Shown in pieces: positions 1 to 10,267 of a DNA stretch of 34,569 nucleotides. Position 1 is the stretch's first letter. Every line of letters starts with the position of its first letter. The notes below the pieces were generated by a model that was given only the letters and a program-made list of their open reading frames with translations, did not search any database and was not told where the DNA came from. The stretch is from Paracoccaceae bacterium (GTDB taxonomy: Bacteria > Pseudomonadota > Alphaproteobacteria > Rhizobiales > Stappiaceae): assembly GCA_013373445.1 (NCBI GenBank), contig JABXHV010000131.1:1-34569 (forward strand), in the 5' to 3' direction. The translations under genes and the position numbers were made by a program.

Positions 1-1445
1 ATCAGGCTTTCAAGTGCCTTGATGCCAATTTCAAGATGCTGCTGGACCTGGCGCTTGTAGAATTCAGTCGCCATGCCCGGCAACTTCAGTTCCCCGTGCA
101 AGGGCTTGTCGGAGATACACAGCAGCGTTCCATAGGGCACGCGGAAGCGAAAGCCGTTGGCTGCAATCGTTGCACTCTCCATATCAAGGGCAATGGCCCG
201 TGACTGCGAGAACCTTTGCACCAAGTCCTTCTGGTCCCAGAGCTCCCAATTGCGGTTGTCGATCGAGGCGACCGTCCCGGTGCGCATGATGCGCTTGAGC
301 TCATACCCGTCATAGCCCGTGGTATCGGCAACAGCATCTTCCAGTGCGACCTGAACTTCCGCCAGTGGCGGAATGGGAACCCAGATTGGCAGGTCCTGAT
401 TGAGCACATTGTCCTCGCGCACATAGCCATGGGCCAGAACATAGTCGCCGAGCGTCTGACTGTTGCGAAGGCCAGCGCAGTGCCCCAGCATCAGCCAGAC
501 ATGCGGTCTGAGGACAGCCACATGGTCGGTGATGGTCTTGGCATTCGACGGGCCGACACCAATGTTGATCATCGTAATGCCGCCGCCATTCTTGCGCTTC
601 AAATGATAGGCCGGCATTTGCGGCAACTTCGCTGGAGCAGTTCCGCCGGTTTCTTCCACATCACCAGCCAATGTCACCACATTGCCCGGCTCGACAAAGG
701 CCTCATAGTCATTGCTCGGATCTGAGATCAGCTCCTTGGACAGGCGGCAAAACTCATCGATGTAGAACTGGTAGTTGGTAAAAAGCACATAGTTCTGAAA
801 ATGCTCTGCAGCCGTTGCCGTATAATGCTGCAACCGATGCAAGGAATAGTCGATGCGCGGCGCTGTAAAGGATGCAAGCGGCATGACCCCATCCGATGGC
901 TCATAGGTACCATTGGCAATCGCATCGTCCATGTAGGTCAGATCCGGAAGATCAAACATGTCTGCCAAAGGCCGTGTCATGTTGGCAGCCGAAGCTCCGC
1001 CTTCCACATGTGTGCCGTCGTAAAAGGCAAAGTGCAACGGGATTGGCACATCGCTGTCACCAACGAAAACCGGCACCTTGTGGTTCTCGATCAGCAGACC
1101 GAGCTGCTTGACCAGATAGTCCCGGTAAAGATCAGGGCGGGTCACCGTGGTTGCATGTGTGCCCGGACCAGAAACAAAGCCAAAGGACAAACGGCTGTCC
1201 AGCCGCTCATGGCTTTCCGTCACGATCTGGATTTTCGGATAGAAGGCACGCACCCTTCCCAGCAGCGTTTCACCCTGCAAGAGTTTTTGAAAATGAGCCC
1301 GCAAGAACGCAGTGTTGGCTTCAAAAATTTCCAGCAACCGATCAACGGCAGCATCTGCGTCCTGAAAAGCTTCAAGATCATAGGCCGGAGCAGTTTCAAT
1401 GGAATGGGTTGGGCGCTTGAAGTAGCTGCCAATAGACTTGGACAA
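1..1445 (-). CDS. amn: AMP nucleosidase (3' end outside window)
   Basis: Hydrolyses AMP to adenine and ribose 5-phosphate in purine salvage in the cytoplasm. I translated the minus strand directly: the frame is open from 1445 to the left edge (481 codons; E. coli Amn is about 484 aa, so only a few residues are missing). It contains family landmarks: SFGFVSGPGTHATTVTRPDL near the N-terminus, then MINIGVGPSNAKTITDHVAV, MLGHCAGLRNSQTLGDYVLA, ALDMESATIAANGFRF and CISDKPLHGELKLPG in the phosphorylase-like catalytic half. The start is probably TTG at 1445-1443: AGGAGA lies about 6 bases upstream, an in-frame TAA lies shortly before it, and no ATG fits. The gene is in the same direction as the multicopper oxidase, 178 bp away. 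Identity is secure; the exact start is likely. Confidence 0.95.
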   Translation of the reverse strand, partial: MSKSIGSYFKRPTHSIETAPAYDLEAFQDADAAVDRLLEIFEANTAFLRAHFQKLLQGETLLGRVRAFYPKIQIVTESHERLDSRLSFGFVSGPGTHATTVTRPDLYRDYLVKQLGLLIENHKVPVFVGDSDVPIPLHFAFYDGTHVEGGASAANMTRPLADMFDLPDLTYMDDAIANGTYEPSDGVMPLASFTAPRIDYSLHRLQHYTATAAEHFQNYVLFTNYQFYIDEFCRLSKELISDPSNDYEAFVEPGNVVTLAGDVEETGGTAPAKLPQMPAYHLKRKNGGGITMINIGVGPSNAKTITDHVAVLRPHVWLMLGHCAGLRNSQTLGDYVLAHGYVREDNVLNQDLPIWVPIPPLAEVQVALEDAVADTTGYDGYELKRIMRTGTVASIDNRNWELWDQKDLVQRFSQSRAIALDMESATIAANGFRFRVPYGTLLCISDKPLHGELKLPGMATEFYKRQVQQHLEIGIKALESL

Positions 1446-1548
1446 ATTGTTCTCCTGTTATTCTTCTTGTTTAACCGAAGAAAGTCGGTCTTCTGTCCCA
1501 CAAGGTCAACAGGCTAGCGCAGTTTCATGAAGAATTTTAAAAGAGACA

Positions 1549-1586
1549 ACTGCCCAGACAAGCGCCTTCAACTGCACATGGGCAGT
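1549..1586 (-). terminator. Possible hairpin between multicopper oxidase and amn
   Basis: On the minus strand ACTGCCC (1586-1580) pairs with GGGCAGT (1555-1549), 7 bp with a 24-nt loop, followed by TGTCTCTTTTAAAA. It lies 38 bp after the oxidase stop and 104 bp before the amn start, so it could end the oxidase transcript. The long loop and interrupted T tract make this weak. Confidence 0.3.
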
Positions 1587-1623
1587 CGATAAGCCCGGCC
1601 TACAAACATAAAAGCCAGAAGGT

Positions 1624-3021
1624 CTAAGCCTCTACTCTTATATAGCCCGTCAGCCCGGTCTTCTGGTGTTCGATCACATGGCAGTGGAAGGCCCAATTGC
1701 CGGGATTGTCCGCAACCAGAGCCACCTCCATCGTCTCACCCTTGCGAAGTAAGGCCGTATCCGTGATCAGCGGCGGCAGCTTGCGCTTGTTGGAGCGCAG
1801 CAGCCGGAAAGACATTCCGTGCAAATGGATGGGGTGGTCATTCGGCGTCTCGTTCTTGAACCGCAAGATATAGGACTTGCCCTGCCGCAAGACGGCAAGC
1901 GGCTCAACAGGTCCAGGTGTATCGCCTTCCCATGCCACCCGGTTGATTGACCAGAACGTATAGCCGAGTGTGCCGCAGATGCTGACGATCGGTGGCCCGC
2001 TCTCCGGTGTCCAGCCGAACAGAAACTCAACCACCTCGGCATTCTCCAGATCCGGTACAGGATGAGGGTTGAGTGGCAGCGGCTTGAGTTCAACAAGTTT
2101 GCGCCCAGCGCTTTGACCGACCGCCCTGAGCGTCATCAGGACCTTTTGCCCGCTTGGCGTCCTGCGGGTCAACGTCACCAATTCCCCATCCTGATCCGGC
2201 ATCTGAAGCGCGACATCAGCGCGTTGCCCCGGTGCAAGCAAAATGTCTTCCGGAGGCTGTGGCACCGGCAATGGATTTGAATCGAGCGCGATCACCCGCG
2301 CAACTCCGCCGTTGACCGCATAGGTTCCAACGCGTGTCAAATCGGTAACGGCCATCCGCAAGCGCACAAGAGAACCAGCTGGAAACTCATAAACCGGCGC
2401 AACCTGCCAGTTGATCGTCGAGACAGTGCCCAACGTCCCACCACGTGCAGCCAGCCGCGGTTTGTAAAAATCGATGAACTGACCTTTTCCGTCCATGCGA
2501 AAATCACGAATGTTCAAAGGCAGGTCGTGGTCAAACCCGACGTCTTCTTGCTCTTCGACGATCAGAACACCGGTGAGGCCGCGAGCCATCTGCTCAAGCG
2601 TGTTGCAATGAGGGTGGTACCAATAGGTCCCCGCGTCTGGCGATTTCACGCGATAGCGAAAGCTCTGACCATCTTCCACCGGTTCCTGGGTCAGATAGGG
2701 AACCCCGTCATATCGATTATCGATCCGCAGCCCATGCCAGTGAACAACAGAAGCTTCCCCGAGCTGGTTCTCGACATCGACAACCAGTTCCTCACCCTGT
2801 TTGAAACGCAATACCGGCGGAGCTCCATTGTCGCCGAAGCTCATCATATCCAGCGTCTGTGTGCCCGGAACAATCTCGAGCCCGCTCACCTTTCGGATTG
2901 GCAGGACCATGTCGGCAGCAGCAGCGCGCGTAGCTGCAAAGCCTCCGCCAAGCGCAGCAAGCCCCACGCAGGAACTTCCAACAAGCAGCTCGCGACGAGA
3001 TATACCCAGACGGCCGGACAT
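1624..3021 (-). CDS. Tat-exported multicopper oxidase (laccase-like)
   Basis: A three-cupredoxin-domain multicopper oxidase, which couples one-electron substrate oxidation to reduction of O2 to water. The protein is 465 aa from the preferred start at 3021, where AGGAAAGGG lies 4-5 bases upstream; an upstream in-frame ATG at 3078 lacks these features. The N-terminus has a twin-arginine signal (SRRELL, residues 8-13, then a hydrophobic stretch ending in ATRAAAA), so it is exported folded to the periplasm. Copper ligands are all visible: HWH (94-96), HPH (136-138), HPIHLHG (about 396-402) and HCHVIEHQKTGL (446-457). The axial type-1 copper position is Leu, not Met; in the family this goes with higher redox potential. 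No copper-resistance genes are adjacent, so the substrate (phenols, Mn, Cu+) is unknown. Confidence 0.9.
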   Translation of the reverse strand: MSGRLGISRRELLVGSSCVGLAALGGGFAATRAAAADMVLPIRKVSGLEIVPGTQTLDMMSFGDNGAPPVLRFKQGEELVVDVENQLGEASVVHWHGLRIDNRYDGVPYLTQEPVEDGQSFRYRVKSPDAGTYWYHPHCNTLEQMARGLTGVLIVEEQEDVGFDHDLPLNIRDFRMDGKGQFIDFYKPRLAARGGTLGTVSTINWQVAPVYEFPAGSLVRLRMAVTDLTRVGTYAVNGGVARVIALDSNPLPVPQPPEDILLAPGQRADVALQMPDQDGELVTLTRRTPSGQKVLMTLRAVGQSAGRKLVELKPLPLNPHPVPDLENAEVVEFLFGWTPESGPPIVSICGTLGYTFWSINRVAWEGDTPGPVEPLAVLRQGKSYILRFKNETPNDHPIHLHGMSFRLLRSNKRKLPPLITDTALLRKGETMEVALVADNPGNWAFHCHVIEHQKTGLTGYIRVEA

Positions 3022-4591
<1,570 letters not shown>

Positions 4592-4631
4592 ACAGGTCCT
4601 ATACTCAAATGTCCCCGTAGACAAACTCATA

Positions 4632-4665
4632 CCTCCGGTTCGCAAGAACTGGAGGTTTTTTCTTT
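4632..4665 (+). terminator. Intrinsic terminator after ccrM
   Basis: CCTCCGGTTC (4632-4641), GCAA tetraloop, GAACTGGAGG (4646-4655), then TTTTTTCTTTT. The 10-bp stem has one G-U pair, a GNRA loop and a good T tract. It lies 40 bp after ccrM and just before the convergent AraC-type gene ends. Confidence 0.9.
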
Positions 4666-4669
4666 TGAC

Positions 4670-5722
4670 TCAGCCCTGCTCGCCTGCTTTCCAGTCACTC
4701 GGTGTTACGCCTGTCACACGCAAGAATTCGCGATTGAAGTTCGACTTGGTGTTAAAGCCGCTGTTGAGCATCGCGGAGGTAACCGTCGCACCGGCAGCCA
4801 AGGCTGCACATGCATGTCGAACGCGGTAGGCATTGATGTAACGCGAAACATTCTCACCTGAACTCCGGTTGACCGCCGCTGACAACAGCTTTGCCGGCAC
4901 AGACAGTCTTCGCGCCAGTCGTGCCAAGGTCAGGTCCGGATCAAGATAGAGTTTTTCCTCCATCAGAAGCCCTTCGAGACGCCCAATCAACTCGGCGTCT
5001 TGTGAGGTGTTTTGTTCGGAGCCGGGCGCCAGGTCTCGGGCATTCTCACTATCAGGTTTCACATCTTCGGCAGGGCGGTTTTCAGACTGGTAAGCCTCAC
5101 TGCTGAACCGCCCAAGAGAGGGTGAAAGGCTAAGCCCGCCAATGCCCAGGAGCGCCACACTGGAAGACACGGTGATCAAGATCGGGCGCAGCCAGAACTG
5201 GCCATCTGCGAGCGCGAAGGCGATCGCCAGGTCCAGCGACGCTGATAACAAGAGGTTCAGACCAATGCCGAGCCAGATCACCCGGGGCAACTCTCCTGCG
5301 TCCAGACGTGCCCGCGGCAATTCCTGTTTGCGCTGAAAAATCGGCACCAGGATCAAAAAGGCATAAAGCACAAACAGGGAAATCAGGGCAGGATCGATGG
5401 CATCTGGAGCAAAGGCAACGCAAAGCACCACCAAAATGGGCCCGGTCAAATGCGGCAGTATCTCAACTGGCTTGATCCGACGCAGCACATTGTCCTGAAA
5501 AGCAACAAAGGCCAGCGGTGGAATAATCGCCCCGGTCATCGGTTGGATCATCCTGAAGAACGGCAGGCCGTAATGAACGGACAGGGTAACAATGAGGTTC
5601 TGCAAAGCGCAAAAAAACAACAGCAGCAGCAGAACCGAAGACATTGAACGATCGAAGAGTGCCTTGATGGCCCAGAAGCCCAACAACAAGGCAACGATCA
5701 GTGGAAGCGGAAAACTGAGCAT
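4670..5722 (-). CDS. Membrane-anchored AraC-family transcriptional regulator
   Basis: 350 aa. The N-terminal ~195 residues are strongly hydrophobic with about six or seven predicted membrane segments (for example PLIVALLLGFWAIKALF and VLLLLLFFCALQNLIV). A polar linker follows (about 205-250), then a C-terminal AraC/XylS DNA-binding domain with two helix-turn-helices (LTLARLARRLSVPAKLLSAA; ATVTSAMLNSGFNTKSNFNR, then FLRVTGVTPSDWK). This architecture occurs in AraC regulators that sense signals at the membrane. The start ATG at 5722 has AAAGGA four bases upstream. It diverges from a secreted hydrolase 128 bp away, which is the obvious candidate target. The ligand is unknown. Confidence 0.85.
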   Translation of the reverse strand: MLSFPLPLIVALLLGFWAIKALFDRSMSSVLLLLLFFCALQNLIVTLSVHYGLPFFRMIQPMTGAIIPPLAFVAFQDNVLRRIKPVEILPHLTGPILVVLCVAFAPDAIDPALISLFVLYAFLILVPIFQRKQELPRARLDAGELPRVIWLGIGLNLLLSASLDLAIAFALADGQFWLRPILITVSSSVALLGIGGLSLSPSLGRFSSEAYQSENRPAEDVKPDSENARDLAPGSEQNTSQDAELIGRLEGLLMEEKLYLDPDLTLARLARRLSVPAKLLSAAVNRSSGENVSRYINAYRVRHACAALAAGATVTSAMLNSGFNTKSNFNREFLRVTGVTPSDWKAGEQG

Positions 5723-5850
5723 GAGGTCCTTTGGGCAGGCGGTCGCTGCCAGGTACTAGATCCGGTTTTAGGACCTTTTAAGCTCAAAACAGGACGCCAG
5801 TCCACCATGGGAAGCGCAAGACAAGGCATCCACAACAGGAGCTTTGAAAA

Positions 5851-6879
5851 ATGAAACACCTACTACGAACTCTGCTTTCCTCAATCCTTCTAACAGCTGC
5901 CGCTCATGCGAGTGCTGCAGAAGACCTTGCCGGTTATGATCGCCTCGACGTTCATGCGGCTCACCGCGCTTCACCTGTCGCCGCATCCATTTGGTATCCG
6001 CTCGGAAGCAAGACCTATCGCGCCAAGATCGGTGACAACATGCTCTTCGAGGGCACACTCGCATACGTTGGCGCAGGCGTGAAGGAAGGCAAATATCCAC
6101 TGATCCTGCTCTCCCATGGCTCAGGCGGCAATATGGATGGTCTTGGCTGGCTGTCATCACAGCTTGCTCTCAAAGGCGCCATTGTTCTGGCCGTCAATCA
6201 TCCAGGCAGCACATCGGGAGATTCTTCACCCCGTCGTTCATCGGAACTCGGCAAACGGGCCAAGGATCTCTCTGCTGCTTTGGATCAGGTTTTGGCCGAT
6301 CCGGCCTTCAACAAATACATAGACCGATCCCGAATTTCTTCCGCCGGATTCTCACTTGGCGGCGGCACTGCGCTCAATCTGGCAGGCATCCAATTCGACA
6401 ATGAAGCCTTTGCGGACTATTGCGCCAAATTTTCTGGAACAACGGATGACTGCATCTTCTTAGCCAAAGGAGACGTCACATTGGAAAACATGAGCAAGGA
6501 TTTCGCGGCCTATGCAAAGGACCCTAGGGTCTCAAGAACCATCGCCTTTGACCCGGGTCTGACCTTTGCGGCGAAAAAGAAAAGCATGACCGAAACAGAT
6601 GTGCCAACGCTCTTCATCACGCTCGGCACAACAAACATGATGCAGGCAGCCGATGTTGGCGAGAACGGCAGTGGCATTGTCGATATCATGCCAAATGCAC
6701 AGCGGATCACATTGGCACCAGCGCACCACTTCACCTTTCTGGCAGAATGCAAGGAAGCTGGCATCAAGATGTTGGAAGAAGAAGAGGATGATCCAATCTG
6801 CACGGATCCCGAAGGTGTGGAACGTGCAGACGTCCACCGCCGGATCATCGATGCCGTGGCCGACTTTTTGAAGCTGTGA
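5851..6879 (+). CDS. Secreted alpha/beta hydrolase (dienelactone hydrolase / PAF-acetylhydrolase-like)
   Basis: 342 aa with a Sec signal peptide (hydrophobic residues 5-20, cleavage probably after AHASA at 18-22), so periplasmic or secreted. The alpha/beta-hydrolase fold is indicated by the oxyanion-hole region LLSHGSGG (87-93), the nucleophile elbow GFSLGGG with Ser168, a likely acid in the strand around residues 251-260, and His292 or His293 in APAHHFTF. Cysteines at 191, 201, 300 and 317 could form disulfides outside the cytoplasm. AGGAG lies nine bases before the ATG. It is divergent from the membrane AraC-type regulator, suggesting induced expression. Ester or lipid substrates are plausible; the sequence does not say which. 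Confidence 0.85.
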   Translation: MKHLLRTLLSSILLTAAAHASAAEDLAGYDRLDVHAAHRASPVAASIWYPLGSKTYRAKIGDNMLFEGTLAYVGAGVKEGKYPLILLSHGSGGNMDGLGWLSSQLALKGAIVLAVNHPGSTSGDSSPRRSSELGKRAKDLSAALDQVLADPAFNKYIDRSRISSAGFSLGGGTALNLAGIQFDNEAFADYCAKFSGTTDDCIFLAKGDVTLENMSKDFAAYAKDPRVSRTIAFDPGLTFAAKKKSMTETDVPTLFITLGTTNMMQAADVGENGSGIVDIMPNAQRITLAPAHHFTFLAECKEAGIKMLEEEEDDPICTDPEGVERADVHRRIIDAVADFLKL

Positions 6880-6903
6880 CAAGCATGTCCCTGTAAAACG
6901 ACG

Positions 6904-6936
6904 GGCACCGCCAGAATGTCATAACATGGCGGTGCC
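6904..6936 (+). terminator. GC-rich hairpin after the hydrolase
   Basis: GGCACCGCCA (6904-6913) and TGGCGGTGCC (6927-6936) form a perfect 10-bp stem with a 13-nt loop, 24 bp after the hydrolase stop. No T tract follows directly (AGTCACCCCTGG), so it may act as a 3'-end stabiliser or a weak or Rho-assisted terminator. Confidence 0.5.
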
Positions 6937-7068
6937 AGTCACCCCTGGCCTCTTTACTTTCAGCATCTGGTATCACTACCCGCTACGAAAGTGGAAATCT
7001 GGACCGCGATCTGACGCCCCTGCCGTGAACATGGTAAGAGCGAGTAGACGAGAACAAGGAAACCGAAG

Positions 7069-8424
7069 ATGAGCTGGTGGGACAGGCGAGACAGCTGGAC
7101 CAAACATGACAATGATCCACGCACCCATGGCGATATTGATTATGGGCGCGTTGTCCATTCTGCCTCCTTCCGCCGTCTGCAGGGCAAGACACAGATCCTG
7201 AATCTTGGCGAAAGTGACTTCTATCGCACCCGTCTGACACATTCACTGGAAGTCGCACAGATCGCCGGCGGCATCGTGAGCCGTCTGGCGAGCAATCAAA
7301 TTGGTCATGCCGCCCTCCCTCACCTTCCTGACCGGAGCCTTATCCAGGCCATCGGCTGCACCCATGACCTCGGGCATCCTCCTTTCGGCCATGGCGGCGA
7401 AGTCGCGCTGAATTATTGCATGCGCGATGTCGATGGCACCTCCAGGGGAGGCTTTGAGGGCAATGGTCAAACCCTGCGCATCCTCTCCAAGTTGGAAAAC
7501 TTCTCGCAAGACAACGGTGCAAACCTGACCCGCCGCACTCTGCTCGGTGTTCTGAAATACCCGGTCGTCTTCGAAAAGGCTCGCAATCCGGAACTCGTAC
7601 CGGTTCTAAGCGATAAAACGTCGACCCTGCGTATCATCAACGCAAAAGCGTCGAAGCCTCCGAAATGCTATATGAGCTCCGAAGCGGATGTCGTCAGCTG
7701 GATCTTTGAGCCGCTATCCAAAAGTGACCGTGACCTGTTTGAAGCAAGTGAGCCAAAGGCGGGCAAACACAACAAACCGCTGCACAAGTCACTTGATTGC
7801 TCCATCATGGATGTGGCCGATGACATCGCCTATGGCGTTCATGACCTGGAAGACGCAATCGAGCTGGGTCTCATCGATGAAACGGCCTTCCGCGCCAACA
7901 TCACACTGGATCAAGCCGCCTCCTATATTGAGGAACGCAAGGCGCGTTATCCAGATGAAGCCGATCAAGTGCATTACGACACGCTGGTAAAACGCCTGTT
8001 CACGGATGCCGGGTCCCGCAAACTCGGGATCAGCCAGCTGGTCTCCCATTTTGTCTCGGCCACACGCTTTCAAACACACGACGACTTTGAAGAGCCACTT
8101 CTGAAATACCGTGCAGCTTTGCAAGCTGCGCAGCGCACATTCCTCGACGCGTTGCAAAACCTGGTGGTGAAAAAAGTCATAACCAGCCCAGGCGTCCAAC
8201 ATCTCGAATTCAAGGGTCAAAACATGGTGGTCGCCGTCTTTGAGGCCTTCCACTCAGATCCCGAGCGCCTGTTGCCAGCAGACGCACTTACTGCCTACCG
8301 CACCTCAAATGGCGACATTCGAACCATCTGTGATCACGTTGCCAGCATGACGGATGGAACACTTTTGAAAACCTATGAACGGCTGTTTGCACCGCGCATG
8401 GGATCTGTCTTTGATCCTCTATGA
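7069..8424 (+). CDS. dgt: Deoxyguanosinetriphosphate triphosphohydrolase (dGTPase-like)
   Basis: HD-domain enzyme that cleaves dNTPs to the nucleoside plus tripolyphosphate and so controls dNTP pools. 451 aa. Metal ligands are visible: His58 in RTRLTHSLEVAQIAGG, His99-Asp100 in CTHDLGHPPFGHGGE, and the distal Asp in DVADDIAYGVHDLEDA. The N-terminal RVVHSASFRRLQGKTQ is the family signature. It is shorter than E. coli Dgt (about 505 aa). AAGGA lies seven to eight bases before the ATG. A small VOC-fold gene starts 27 bp after the stop and may be co-transcribed. Nucleotide preference (dGTP only or broad) cannot be read from sequence. Confidence 0.93.
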   Translation: MSWWDRRDSWTKHDNDPRTHGDIDYGRVVHSASFRRLQGKTQILNLGESDFYRTRLTHSLEVAQIAGGIVSRLASNQIGHAALPHLPDRSLIQAIGCTHDLGHPPFGHGGEVALNYCMRDVDGTSRGGFEGNGQTLRILSKLENFSQDNGANLTRRTLLGVLKYPVVFEKARNPELVPVLSDKTSTLRIINAKASKPPKCYMSSEADVVSWIFEPLSKSDRDLFEASEPKAGKHNKPLHKSLDCSIMDVADDIAYGVHDLEDAIELGLIDETAFRANITLDQAASYIEERKARYPDEADQVHYDTLVKRLFTDAGSRKLGISQLVSHFVSATRFQTHDDFEEPLLKYRAALQAAQRTFLDALQNLVVKKVITSPGVQHLEFKGQNMVVAVFEAFHSDPERLLPADALTAYRTSNGDIRTICDHVASMTDGTLLKTYERLFAPRMGSVFDPL

Positions 8425-8451
8425 GCCTGACGTAGAACTGGAATCTACCCT

Positions 8452-8856
8452 ATGCCTCAAATGATCGCACACATAGCTCTTGTCGTGCGCGACTACGACG
8501 AAGCGATCGCCTTTTATGTCGACAAGCTCGGCTTCGAGCTGATTGACGACACCTACCAACCAGAGCAGGACAAGCGCTGGGTGCTGGTCAGACCGAAAGG
8601 CGACAACGCAACATCGCTACTCCTTGCACGCGCTTCAAGCGAACATCAGGCGAATTACATCGGCGATCAGGCGGGCGGCCGCGTCTTTCTGTTTCTGCAA
8701 ACGGACGACTTCTGGCGAGACTATGAGATGTACAAAAGTCGTGGCATCGAGTTTATCCGCGATCCAAAGAAACAGGACTATGGCACTGTTGCCGTATTCA
8801 AAGACCTTTACGGAAATCTCTGGGATCTAATCGAGTTTGCCGACGCAACGCCCTAA
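8452..8856 (+). CDS. VOC-superfamily protein (glyoxalase/dioxygenase fold)
   Basis: 134 aa, a complete single VOC domain of two beta-alpha-beta-beta-beta modules: HIALVVRDYDEAIAFYVDKLGF at the start and GTVAVFKDLYGNLWDLIEF at the end. Candidate metal ligands are His7 in the first strand and the Glu of DLIEF. VOC proteins include glyoxalase I, extradiol dioxygenases and antibiotic-resistance proteins; this one resembles the small uncharacterised glyoxalase-like members. It lies 27 bp after dgt on the same strand and converges with tyrS. Function beyond the fold is unknown. Confidence 0.85.
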   Translation: MPQMIAHIALVVRDYDEAIAFYVDKLGFELIDDTYQPEQDKRWVLVRPKGDNATSLLLARASSEHQANYIGDQAGGRVFLFLQTDDFWRDYEMYKSRGIEFIRDPKKQDYGTVAVFKDLYGNLWDLIEFADATP

Positions 8857-8873
8857 GGCTATGCGTCGGCAAA
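8836..8873. terminator. Perfect 12-bp inverted repeat between convergent VOC gene and tyrS
   Basis: TTTGCCGACGCA (8836-8847) and TGCGTCGGCAAA (8862-8873) pair perfectly with a 14-nt loop. The left arm lies inside the last codons of the VOC gene and the stop codon is in the loop. It sits 16 bp beyond the tyrS stop on the other strand. T tracts are poor on both sides, so a bidirectional terminator is likely but not classic. Confidence 0.55.
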
Positions 8874-8889
8874 ACGTGTTTTCAGGATA

Positions 8890-10170
8890 TCACTCGAACC
8901 CAACCAGCGCCTTTCGGCGGCGGCCCACTGCCAAGGTCAAACGATCCTTGCTGCGCAGATCCCCACTGGAAATCTGGCGACGCGGTTCATCCACGACCTG
9001 ACCGTTGAGACGTACACCGCCAGCCTCGACCAGCCGACGCGCATCGCTGTTGGTGCCGGCAAATCCCACAGCGACGATTAGCTCCAACAGCCCCAATCCC
9101 TCAGGCAACTTTGCGCGCGGCAAAACATGGGTCGGCTCAACAGGATCGCCGGTCTCGCGGAACAAGGCTTCGCCCTGCTCCATTGCGTGGCGTGCCGCAT
9201 CAACACCATGGATCATGGTGGTCACTTCCGTCGCCAGGATTTTCTTGGCTTCATTCAGCTCCGCGCCCTGAAGTGAAGACAGACGCACAATCTGATCCAT
9301 TGGAAGCTCGGTGAAAAAACGCAGGAAGTGCGGCACGTCAGCGTCATCCGTGTTCCGCCAGAACTGCCAGAAAGCTGAAGGTGATAGGCGCTCGGGATGG
9401 AGCCAGACCGCACCCGCGGCGGTCTTGCCCATCTTGGCTCCACTGGAGGTGGTTACAAGCGGAACTGTCAGTCCGAAGAGCTGACGCCCATCTCCTTTGC
9501 GACCCAGGTCGACACCGTTGATGATGTTCCCCCACTGGTCCGATCCGCCAATTTGCAGTTCGCAACCGTGCCGCCGAGACAGCTCCAGAAAATCTACCGC
9601 CTGAAGCATCATGTAACAGAATTCCAGGATGGTCAGCGGCATCTGAGCATCGAGACGCGACTTAACGCTGTCAAACGTCATCATCCGGTTGACGGTAAAG
9701 TGCTTGCCAAAATCGCCAAGGAACTCAAGGAAACGGAATTCGTTCAGCCACTCGGCATTGTCGACAAGCATCGCCGGATTGTCCGGGACACTGCCCAAAA
9801 GCCGCTCAACCGAAAGCTTGATCCCGGCAATATTCGCAGCAATTTGTTGCTGTTCGAGCACGGGGCGGGCTTCATTTTGAAAACTCGGATCACCCACCTG
9901 GCTGGTGCCACCACCCAAGACCACAATCGACTGATGGCCGAGCCTTTGCAACCAGCGCAGCGTCATCAAGGGCATAAGGTGCCCGACATGCAAACTGTTG
10001 GCGGTCGCATCAAAACCCGCGTACGCCGTGACCGTGCCTTGCGAAAGTTTTGCATCCAGCGCAGCCAGATCAGTGCATTGATGCACCAGACCGCGCTCCA
10101 AAAGCACTTGAAGAGCTTCGGATTTCAACTTGGTCGCCGACGTTGCGGCAGGGGGAATATGAGTAGTCAT
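8890..10170 (-). CDS. tyrS: Tyrosyl-tRNA synthetase
   Basis: Class I aminoacyl-tRNA synthetase charging tRNA-Tyr. 426 aa, standard bacterial TyrS length. Visible: HVGH (61-64, the HIGH motif) after TAYAGFDATA, GGGTSQVGDPS (86-96), the tyrosine-binding QIGGSDQWGNI (206-216), KMGKT (246-250, a KMSKS variant), and a C-terminal S4 RNA-binding domain (SDARRLVEAGGVRLNGQVV, about 375-393). The ATG at 10170 has AGGAAA seven bases upstream. It is preceded by a leader peptide with three Tyr codons and a terminator, so it is very probably controlled by attenuation in response to tRNA-Tyr charging. Confidence 0.97.
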   Translation of the reverse strand: MTTHIPPAATSATKLKSEALQVLLERGLVHQCTDLAALDAKLSQGTVTAYAGFDATANSLHVGHLMPLMTLRWLQRLGHQSIVVLGGGTSQVGDPSFQNEARPVLEQQQIAANIAGIKLSVERLLGSVPDNPAMLVDNAEWLNEFRFLEFLGDFGKHFTVNRMMTFDSVKSRLDAQMPLTILEFCYMMLQAVDFLELSRRHGCELQIGGSDQWGNIINGVDLGRKGDGRQLFGLTVPLVTTSSGAKMGKTAAGAVWLHPERLSPSAFWQFWRNTDDADVPHFLRFFTELPMDQIVRLSSLQGAELNEAKKILATEVTTMIHGVDAARHAMEQGEALFRETGDPVEPTHVLPRAKLPEGLGLLELIVAVGFAGTNSDARRLVEAGGVRLNGQVVDEPRRQISSGDLRSKDRLTLAVGRRRKALVGFE

Positions 10171-10210
10171 TTTAGCGTTTCCTAGGGGTTGGCCCGCCAG
10201 GAAAGCCTCA

Positions 10211-10240
10211 AATCAAAAAGCCGCCTGACGCGGCGGCTGT
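10211..10240 (-). terminator. Attenuator terminator hairpin upstream of tyrS
   Basis: On the minus strand CAGCCGCC (10239-10232), loop GCGTCA (10231-10226), GGCGGCT (10225-10219), then TTTTTGATTTG. The 7-bp all-perfect stem plus T tract is a good intrinsic terminator placed between the leader peptide and tyrS, with no gene on this strand for it to end. The 5' arm CAGCCGCC is exactly complementary to GGCGGCTG at 10280-10273 inside the leader reading frame, which can act as antiterminator. Confidence 0.85.
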
Positions 10241-10267
10241 TTTGAGAGTATTCAGATAAGCAAGATC

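Noticed and set aside
801-1517. 238-aa plus-strand ORF (and 216-725) in the first 1.5 kb
   Set aside because: Antisense shadows of AMP nucleosidase, whose true frame is open on the minus strand over the whole stretch and matches the family throughout.
9397-10185. 262-aa plus-strand ORF opposite tyrS
   Set aside because: Antisense to all TyrS motifs; no recognisable protein features.
10174-10240. T-box riboswitch as the mechanism ahead of tyrS
   Set aside because: T-boxes are essentially a Gram-positive device; no T-box bulge sequence or specifier stem is seen, while a leader peptide with Tyr codons explains the layout.
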